Shown here: positions 1 through 3,734 of the stretch, in pieces
How the letters are laid out: every line of letters starts with the position of its first letter
Numbering within the stretch: position 1 is the first letter of the stretch
From: Thermoprotei archaeon
GTDB lineage: Archaea; Thermoproteota; Thermoprotei_A; Sulfolobales; WANQ01
Direction of reading: 5' to 3'
Assembly: GCA_027038805.1 (NCBI GenBank)
Contig: JALWGO010000037.1
Span: 1 to 5,270 of the forward strand
DNA: 5,270 nt
Notes under the pieces: generated by a model
Seen by the model: only the letters and a program-made list of their open reading frames with translations
Database searches by the model: none
Told to the model about the DNA's origin: nothing
Made by a program: the position numbers and the translations under genes

Positions 1-171
1 AACAATAACTCTAAGCCCATGCCTATCAGCTACGGTAAGGGCAGCGTATAATGCCATTAGCGTCTTACCGCTACCCGTGGGGCTATCAAGGAATACCTTC
101 TTGCCCGATTCAAGGCTATTTATTATCCTCTCAACTACTGGTTTCTGATAATGTCTCCACTCTATGTTCAT
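1..171 (-). CDS. XPD/Rad3-type (DEAD_2) superfamily 2 DNA helicase, N-terminus only
   Basis: Only the first 57 residues are in the window; the gene runs off the left edge. The visible part reads as an SF2 helicase N-terminus. There is an aromatic-Gln motif at residues 8-9 (HYQKP), an amphipathic helix, then a hydrophobic strand leading into Walker A, DSPTGSGKT at residues 29-37. Lys36 and Thr37 would bind ATP phosphate and Mg. Spacing and wording match archaeal XPD, an ATP-dependent 5'-3' DNA helicase of the Rad3/DinG group. The iron-sulfur cysteines and later motifs that would prove this lie outside the window. The ATG at 171 is the only usable start: upstream in the same frame there are eight non-start codons and then a TAG. 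It follows the 103-residue gene on the same strand after 54 bases and is probably co-transcribed. An XPD-like paralogue or another SF2 helicase remains possible. Confidence 0.78.
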   Translation of the reverse strand, partial: MNIEWRHYQKPVVERIINSLESGKKVFLDSPTGSGKTLMALYAALTVADRHGLRVIV

Positions 172-225
172 TAGAGTGAAACCCGTTTCCGCAACCTAGC
201 CATACTAGCTTCATGTTTGCTCGAG

Positions 226-537
226 CTATAATATTTGCTGGGGATCTACGTCGCGTCTATGAACTACTAATATAATATCATCTACACCGTGTTGAGACTC
301 AATGGTATATATGGTTTTCAGACCCTTTCTTGAGAGAGCAAAGTCTATCTTCTTAACCCTAATTTCCTCGCCATAGTGTTTCTCTGCTAGCTCCCGTATA
401 TGGGTTTCAAAGAGGTCTGCTAAGCATTCCTCATCAATACACTCGTCCAAGAGGAAGAGGGGGTCTACTGGAAGCTTAAACCACTTACCATTTATCCTAA
501 CATGTACTTCAAGCCATGAGGGCAAGGGCTCTTCCAA
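226..537 (-). CDS. Small conserved-type hypothetical protein upstream of the helicase
   Basis: A 103-residue acidic protein that I do not recognise. It has no membrane segment or signal peptide, so it is probably cytosolic. The N-terminus suggests two beta strands (WLEVHVRING, then KWFKLPVD). An acidic helical stretch with two Cys follows (residues 32-38, DECIDEEC). Then come a helix (about residues 40-54) and two more strands (KKIDFALS; DDIILVVHRR). This fits a compact alpha/beta domain. The start is TTG at 537: an in-frame TGA lies three codons upstream, so nothing longer is possible. A Shine-Dalgarno-like GGTGA sits 6 bases ahead of the TTG. It leads the helicase gene on the same strand and could be a partner or regulator of it, but that rests only on position. 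Reading-frame length, RBS and promoter context support a real gene. Confidence 0.7.
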   Translation of the reverse strand: MEEPLPSWLEVHVRINGKWFKLPVDPLFLLDECIDEECLADLFETHIRELAEKHYGEEIRVKKIDFALSRKGLKTIYTIESQHGVDDIILVVHRRDVDPQQIL

Positions 538-543
538 AAATAT

Positions 544-548
544 TCACC
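544..548 (-). promoter_or_regulatory. Ribosome binding site deciding a TTG start
   Basis: GGTGA on the minus strand matches the core of the archaeal anti-Shine-Dalgarno complement (GGAGGTGATC). It lies 6 bases before the TTG at 537. Together with the in-frame TGA just upstream, it supports TTG as the initiation codon of the 103-residue gene. Confidence 0.5.
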
Positions 549-557
549 AACGGTCAT

Positions 558-578
558 CTACTATAATATTAATAGTAG
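558..578. repeat. Inverted repeat in divergent promoter, candidate operator
   Basis: Two perfect 7-base arms, CTACTAT (558-564) and ATAGTAG (572-578), flank a 7-base AT spacer, AATATTA. The centre at 568 overlaps the symmetric TATA-like core between the divergent genes. A dyad of this size and position is typical of a binding site for a dimeric winged-helix or ribbon-helix-helix repressor that would block both promoters. No regulator gene is visible in the window. AT-rich sequence makes chance dyads fairly common, so the call is tentative. Confidence 0.4.
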
Positions 579-626
579 TATTTTTCTTTGTCTACAATAA
601 AAGTACTATGAAGTGGGGGTAGGGTC

Positions 627-1379
627 TTGGAGCTAAGAGGTTCAAAGACTATCGTAACGGGTGCTAGCAAGGGTATTGGGAGACGGATAGCTGAGCTATT
701 GTTAGAGAAGGGCGCTGTGGTTCTAGGAGTAGCTAGGAGTACTGAAAAGCTTAGAGAACTAGAAGAAAAATATGAAAACTTCCATGGTCTTCCATGTGAT
801 TTAAGTGATCTTCAATGCTGTCATACCATAATTGATACTGCTCTTAGAGAGATGGGGGGCTTAGACATACTAGTAAATAATGCTGGTTTTGCCGTCTACG
901 GCATGGTTTGGGAGCAATCATGGAAGGATATTGAGAGTCAGGTAATGGTTAACATGGTTTCAGCTATGTGTCTAGCGAGGAAAGCCTTAGACTACATGCT
1001 GGAGAAGAATAATGGCACAATAGTATTCATTTTAACGGGAGCGGTGTTCGCCTCCATCCTGGGCTTATCAGCCTATGGTGCGAGTAAGAGCGGGTTAAGC
1101 TATTTTGCTGAAACCCTGCGACACGAGCTCGATGGAACTAGGATAAGAATATTAAATGTCTACTTAGGTGAAGTGACTGGAACAGAGTTCTTCAAAAACC
1201 CAGGCTTCAAACGCATGGGTAATAGGAGATGCAAGTATTTCTGCACCACTGTTGAAACGGTTGCTAAACGAATTGTTGAGGCATTGGAGAAGGATAGTGA
1301 GGGGAGACTCTATATACCGAGAATCCTATGGCTTGCAGCTAAAATAGCCCCCATCTTAGATATAGCCGTGGGCCTCTAA
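627..1379 (+). CDS. Short-chain dehydrogenase/reductase (SDR), classical type
   Basis: A 250-residue NAD(P)-dependent oxidoreductase of the SDR superfamily, typical in length for a classical SDR. The Rossmann glycine motif TGASKGIG is at residues 11-18. ARS at 36-38 follows strand beta-2; Arg37 there favours NADP(H). CDLS with Asp58 would contact adenine, NNAG is at 84-87, and Asn109 is the usual fourth catalytic residue. YGASK at 150-154 gives Tyr150 and Lys154. The position 13 residues before the Tyr, normally Ser, is Thr137 (ILTGA). The usual PG after beta-6 reads LG. The C-terminus from about 233 is hydrophobic (WLAAKIAPILDIAVGL), as in membrane-associated SDRs. The substrate cannot be read from sequence. 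The TTG at 627 is forced, since an in-frame TGA lies at 609-611. A purine-rich GGGGGT is 6 bases upstream. The last 24 bases overlap the 3' end of the convergent rhomboid gene. Confidence 0.93.
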   Translation: MELRGSKTIVTGASKGIGRRIAELLLEKGAVVLGVARSTEKLRELEEKYENFHGLPCDLSDLQCCHTIIDTALREMGGLDILVNNAGFAVYGMVWEQSWKDIESQVMVNMVSAMCLARKALDYMLEKNNGTIVFILTGAVFASILGLSAYGASKSGLSYFAETLRHELDGTRIRILNVYLGEVTGTEFFKNPGFKRMGNRRCKYFCTTVETVAKRIVEALEKDSEGRLYIPRILWLAAKIAPILDIAVGL

Positions 1380-1943
1380 GCTCGTCCTCCTAGGCTCTAA
1401 TATTTTACCTAGAACATAGCCGGCTAGGACTCCAGCTATATGTGCGATATTGTTTATCTTACCCGGGTAAGCTAGATTACTTACAACTAATACTATTATA
1501 AGGAATATTATCATTGTAGTAGCAGTACCCGTAACCCGTTTCTCAACTACTATCATTGCTCCAAATACTCCAAAGATAGCTCCACTGGCACCCACGCTTA
1601 ATACTGGTAGTATTAGGCTTGCAATATTGCCTATGATCCCAGATAGAAAATATATTGTAAGAAAGCGTAGACTTCCATAATATGGTTCAACAACTCTCCC
1701 ACCGATGTAGAGCGCGTACATATTAAAGAATAAGTGGAGGATATCTACATGTACGAATAAGGCTGTAATAAGCCTCCACCATTCTCCGAGAACTACGAAT
1801 AAGGGATGGAGGCCAAGTAATAATATACACATGGTGCTTGGACCTATATTACTATTCAGTCCACATGCAGCTATCATTAACCCATATAATAGTACGTTAG
1901 CCCCTATTAGGAGAAGTGTAGCCTTGTAGTGTATGCGCTTCAA
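1356..1943 (-). CDS. Rhomboid-family intramembrane serine protease
   Basis: A 195-residue polytopic membrane protein with about six hydrophobic helices (roughly residues 7-27, 57-80, 92-112, 117-133, 143-160 and 166-181), the minimal rhomboid core. Signature residues are present: WR (Trp56-Arg57) in the L1 loop region, HxxxN with His70 and Asn74 (oxyanion Asn), GASG with nucleophile Ser120, and AHIAG with catalytic His168 in the last helix. The Ser-His dyad is intact, so an active enzyme cleaving transmembrane segments is expected. Substrates are unknown. There is no extra soluble domain beyond a short basic C-terminal tail (EPRRTS). The start is TTG at 1943 with GGGT about 8 bases upstream; the next Met is residue 23, inside helix 1, which makes a later start unlikely. 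It is divergent from the hydrolase-like pair and convergent with the SDR gene, overlapping it by 24 bases. Confidence 0.95.
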   Translation of the reverse strand: MKRIHYKATLLLIGANVLLYGLMIAACGLNSNIGPSTMCILLLGLHPLFVVLGEWWRLITALFVHVDILHLFFNMYALYIGGRVVEPYYGSLRFLTIYFLSGIIGNIASLILPVLSVGASGAIFGVFGAMIVVEKRVTGTATTMIIFLIIVLVVSNLAYPGKINNIAHIAGVLAGYVLGKILEPRRTSLEAHGYI

Positions 1944-1974
1944 TCTATTACCCGATGCAAGCTATACCTACAAG

Positions 1975-1984
1975 TTATATTAAG
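1975..1984 (-). promoter_or_regulatory. Putative TATA box for the rhomboid gene
   Basis: On the minus strand this reads CTTAATATAA, centred about 36 bases before the TTG at 1943. A start site about 26 bases downstream would fall near 1953. That leaves a leader of about 10 bases that still includes the GGGT in front of the start codon. Confidence 0.38.
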
Positions 1985-2001
1985 TGTATGTAACAGTTCT
2001 A

Positions 2002-2030
2002 GATAAAATTTCTACGCCTACTATTTTAAT
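2002..2030 (+). promoter_or_regulatory. Putative promoter for the first hydrolase-like gene
   Basis: Two TATA-like candidates are present: GATAAAAT at 2002-2009 and ATTTTAAT at 2023-2030. The first would place the transcription start near 2032 and leave a leader of about 30 bases that holds the GAGGT ribosome binding site. The second would give an almost leaderless message beginning within or after that site. The clear ribosome binding site makes the first more likely, but neither matches consensus strongly. Confidence 0.33.
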
Positions 2031-2047
2031 CTAATACACAGTGTTAG
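2031..2047. repeat. Imperfect inverted repeat between promoter and start, candidate operator
   Basis: CTAATAC (2031-2037) and GTGTTAG (2041-2047) pair at six of seven positions around ACA. The one exception is a T facing G. The dyad lies just downstream of the TATA-like sequences and 13 bases before the start codon, where a bound repressor would block transcription initiation. A small RNA hairpin in the leader is the alternative. Its short length makes chance occurrence possible. Confidence 0.3.
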
Positions 2048-2051
2048 TCTC

Positions 2052-2056
2052 GAGGT
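2052..2056 (+). promoter_or_regulatory. Ribosome binding site with an ambiguous GTG/TTG start
   Basis: GAGGT is a good Shine-Dalgarno match. It ends 4 bases before GTG 2061 and 7 bases before the adjacent in-frame TTG 2064. The spacing favours TTG 2064, which would shorten the protein by one residue. Confidence 0.55.
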
Positions 2057-2060
2057 ATAA

Positions 2061-2789
2061 GTGTTGAACCGTTTAGCAATTACTACAATAGTAGTTATAG
2101 CATTCACAATTATAGCCGTAGCAGTAAACGCCTATCCCTGGTATTTCGGGTTGAATAGAAATATTGAATGGAATAATGGTGTAGCGTTAACAGACGACAA
2201 CATTATGCTTGATATAAAATACGCTGCTACAACCAATAGCAAGCTGACAGTAATACTAGTACATGATTACGGAAAGGATAAAACAATGTGGTCTCAAATG
2301 AATTTAGATAAAAGACTATTAAACTACGATAACGCCGTAGTATCCTTTGACTTAAGATTCCATGGAAATAGTACGCCAGTACTAGCAAATGGTGGGGGAA
2401 CCTTTGCTGTTAGCAGTGAAGATGACTACGTAGACGATATAAAGACTATGATCAAATGGTCTGAAAAGAATATCGGGAAACCAATAGTAATAGTATGCTA
2501 TGGGAAGGTGTCGCGGGCAGTATTAGAAAGTATTAATGAGTTAAAAGACCCCTATATCCGTGGAGTGGTTCTCATTGCAGTAAAATATGATGATGTAGCA
2601 GATCTAATAAACAATACAAGTACAAGTATAATGGTATTGTCAAATGATCCAGATTGGTCTAAAATACCAGTATACTTCGTGAGCATTGGTGTATCAAGGG
2701 ATGGAGGTATTTTATGGAGTAATAATAGTCTAGACCTATTGTTTAACTGGATAAAGAATCGGGCATTCGAGCCGCTAACTGGAGAGTAA
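2061..2789 (+). CDS. Membrane-anchored or secreted alpha/beta-hydrolase-fold protein, probably catalytically degenerate
   Basis: A 242-residue protein with one N-terminal hydrophobic segment (about residues 6-22). VNA at 22-24 just after it could be a signal peptidase site, so the protein may be released rather than anchored. The rest follows an alpha/beta-hydrolase layout: strand plus HDYG at 68-71 (oxyanion loop, usually HG), then FDLRFHG at 96-102 matching the family FDLRGHG. The nucleophile elbow, normally G-x-S-x-G, reads C146-Y-G-K-V150, with Gly148 where Ser should be. An acid may survive (Asp196 or Asp198). At the place of the catalytic His there is SRDGG (Asp214) and no His. Four N-x-S/T sequons (N103, N184, N185, N221) fit an extracytoplasmic, glycosylated domain. 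It looks like a paralogue of the next gene and may be a pseudoenzyme with a binding role. Function unknown. Confidence 0.8.
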   Translation: MLNRLAITTIVVIAFTIIAVAVNAYPWYFGLNRNIEWNNGVALTDDNIMLDIKYAATTNSKLTVILVHDYGKDKTMWSQMNLDKRLLNYDNAVVSFDLRFHGNSTPVLANGGGTFAVSSEDDYVDDIKTMIKWSEKNIGKPIVIVCYGKVSRAVLESINELKDPYIRGVVLIAVKYDDVADLINNTSTSIMVLSNDPDWSKIPVYFVSIGVSRDGGILWSNNSLDLLFNWIKNRAFEPLTGE

Positions 2790-2817
2790 ACAATCGGGAA
2801 CTCTAATAGTAGAAGTG

Positions 2818-2825
2818 TTTAAATA
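2818..2825 (+). promoter_or_regulatory. TATA box for a probably leaderless transcript
   Basis: TTTAAATA is a strong crenarchaeal TATA box, preceded by a purine-rich AGAAG that could serve as BRE. Its centre lies about 28 bases before the ATG at 2850, so transcription would begin within a few bases of the start codon. The second hydrolase-like gene therefore appears to have its own promoter, although it follows the first after only 60 bases. A weak AAGGA (2839-2843) could act as ribosome binding site in read-through messages. Confidence 0.6.
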
Positions 2826-2849
2826 CATAGAGAGAAATAAGGAATTTCT

Positions 2850-3671
2850 ATGGAGAGACTAGTGAACGCTATCTCACGTATCTCTATAACCATAATAGTT
2901 ATAGCTGTAATCCTAGTTCTCGGGCTCCTTATAATAAAACCAGTAAACCGGCCAGTAGTTCATCAAGAGCAAGTTAAGTATAGTTGGCATACACTTAGCA
3001 TTATAAGCATTGATAAGATGAAGATATGGGCAGCCTATGCATTACCCGAAAACGCTCGTGGCGTAGTTGTCCTCATACACGGGTTTAGGGAAGACTCTAG
3101 TTTATGGAATGCTACTAATGTGTCCTTGAAACTACTTGGAAACGGATTAGCTGTTTTCACATTGGATTTGAGAGGCCACGGCCTTAGCATTTATAGGACA
3201 AACGGCTCTCTTGTCAGAGTAAAGGATCTTAAACCAGAGGATTATAAGAGAATGGTTCTAGACGTGCAATCGCTTATAATATCAGCTGAAAGCATTGTTG
3301 AGGGAAAACCATTATTCATAGTATGCTCTGATATAGGTTGTAGTATAGCAACACGATTACTAAATACGCCTTGGGGTAAAGATATCCAGGGAATAGTAAT
3401 GATATCACCCGTTCTCGAAAACAATATAGGAATAGATTTTAAAGCCTTAGAAGATTATAAAGGGAACATCTTCATAATATATAGTGAGCTTGACAAGGCA
3501 TCAGTACAAGCAGTAGGAGCATTAAGGAATACTACACGTAATGCAAGCGTCATATTCTATTCGTCCAAAATACCGGGACACGGGTTAAACCTAGTATTAG
3601 CTGATAAGTCTATTCCGAATAGAATAGTATCGGTAATAGATGCTTGGTTGTCTAGAAAACCTAGAGTATAA
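2850..3671 (+). CDS. Membrane-anchored alpha/beta-hydrolase-fold protein with Asp at the nucleophile position
   Basis: A 273-residue protein with a short basic N-terminus and one membrane helix (about 12-29, followed by Lys30). This predicts N-in topology with the domain outside. The fold markers are clear: VLIHGFRED at 74-82 (HG oxyanion motif) and LDLRGHG at 105-111. The elbow is C159-S-D-I-G-C164, where Asp161 replaces the usual Ser. YSELD follows with Asp215 as acid, and PGHG contains His244. An Asp-His-Asp set of this kind is known from epoxide hydrolases and haloalkane dehalogenases, so hydrolysis through an alkyl-enzyme ester is possible. Esterase or lysophospholipase chemistry with normal Ser is not expected. 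Five sequons (N87, N90, N118, N227, N231) support an extracytoplasmic location. Cys159 and Cys164 flank the elbow. It resembles the preceding gene along its length and is 31 residues longer, partly in the region between acid and His. Substrate unknown. Confidence 0.88.
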   Translation: MERLVNAISRISITIIVIAVILVLGLLIIKPVNRPVVHQEQVKYSWHTLSIISIDKMKIWAAYALPENARGVVVLIHGFREDSSLWNATNVSLKLLGNGLAVFTLDLRGHGLSIYRTNGSLVRVKDLKPEDYKRMVLDVQSLIISAESIVEGKPLFIVCSDIGCSIATRLLNTPWGKDIQGIVMISPVLENNIGIDFKALEDYKGNIFIIYSELDKASVQAVGALRNTTRNASVIFYSSKIPGHGLNLVLADKSIPNRIVSVIDAWLSRKPRV

Positions 3672-3734
3672 TCTTGTAATAAAACTAGATAGTAATGGGG
3701 GGAGGGATCAATTTCTCCATTGGGCTGGGCGAGG
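3672..3734. other. Convergent intergenic spacer with a G-run
   Basis: These 63 bases separate the stop codons of two convergent genes, so both transcripts must end here or run into each other. The spacer has a purine stretch with six G then AGGG (3697-3706). Facing GGAG (3701-3704) and CTCC (3715-3718) could form a short hairpin. No T-run follows the hairpin in the plus direction. The minus transcript meets GTTTTATT (about 3677-3684), a modest T-rich site of the archaeal terminator kind. Confidence 0.3.

Larger units (their letters stand above)
541..626. promoter_or_regulatory. Divergent promoter region for the small-protein/helicase unit and the SDR gene
   Basis: This AT-rich spacer separates two divergently transcribed genes. 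Two TATA-like stretches are visible. One is TAATATTA at 564-571, symmetric and so usable in either direction. The other is the run around 594-603 (ACAATAAAAG on the plus strand, TTTTATTG on the minus strand). Archaeal transcription starts about 25 bases past the box. The 594-603 box read leftwards would give a leader of about 36 bases containing the GGTGA site of the small gene. The 564-571 box read rightwards would give a leader of about 30 bases for the SDR gene, containing its purine-rich GGGGGT (615-620). Box assignment is inference. Confidence 0.45.

Noticed and set aside
172..225. A 10-codon frame (starting at ATG 202) whose TAA overlaps the helicase ATG
   Set aside because: It looks like translational coupling, but there is no ribosome binding site or other support, and such short frames are common by chance.
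2061..2789. First hydrolase-like gene as a decaying pseudogene
   Set aside because: The frame is intact, the ribosome binding site is good, and fold motifs outside the catalytic positions are kept. A maintained non-catalytic protein fits better.
557..2812. AATAGTAG/CTACTATT occurring in all three promoter-bearing spacers (571-578, 2018-2025, 2805-2812)
   Set aside because: The same 8-mer also occurs inside genes (for example 2087-2094 and 4136-4143), so it looks like a frequent word of an AT-rich genome rather than a promoter-specific site.
3242..3424. A 60-residue minus-strand open reading frame
   Set aside because: Fully inside the second hydrolase gene, whose fold motifs run through this stretch in the sense frame.
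3701..3718. GGAG/CTCC hairpin as an intrinsic terminator
   Set aside because: It has only four firm pairs plus G-T wobbles, and no T-run follows in the plus direction. Archaeal termination relies on T-tracts rather than such stems.
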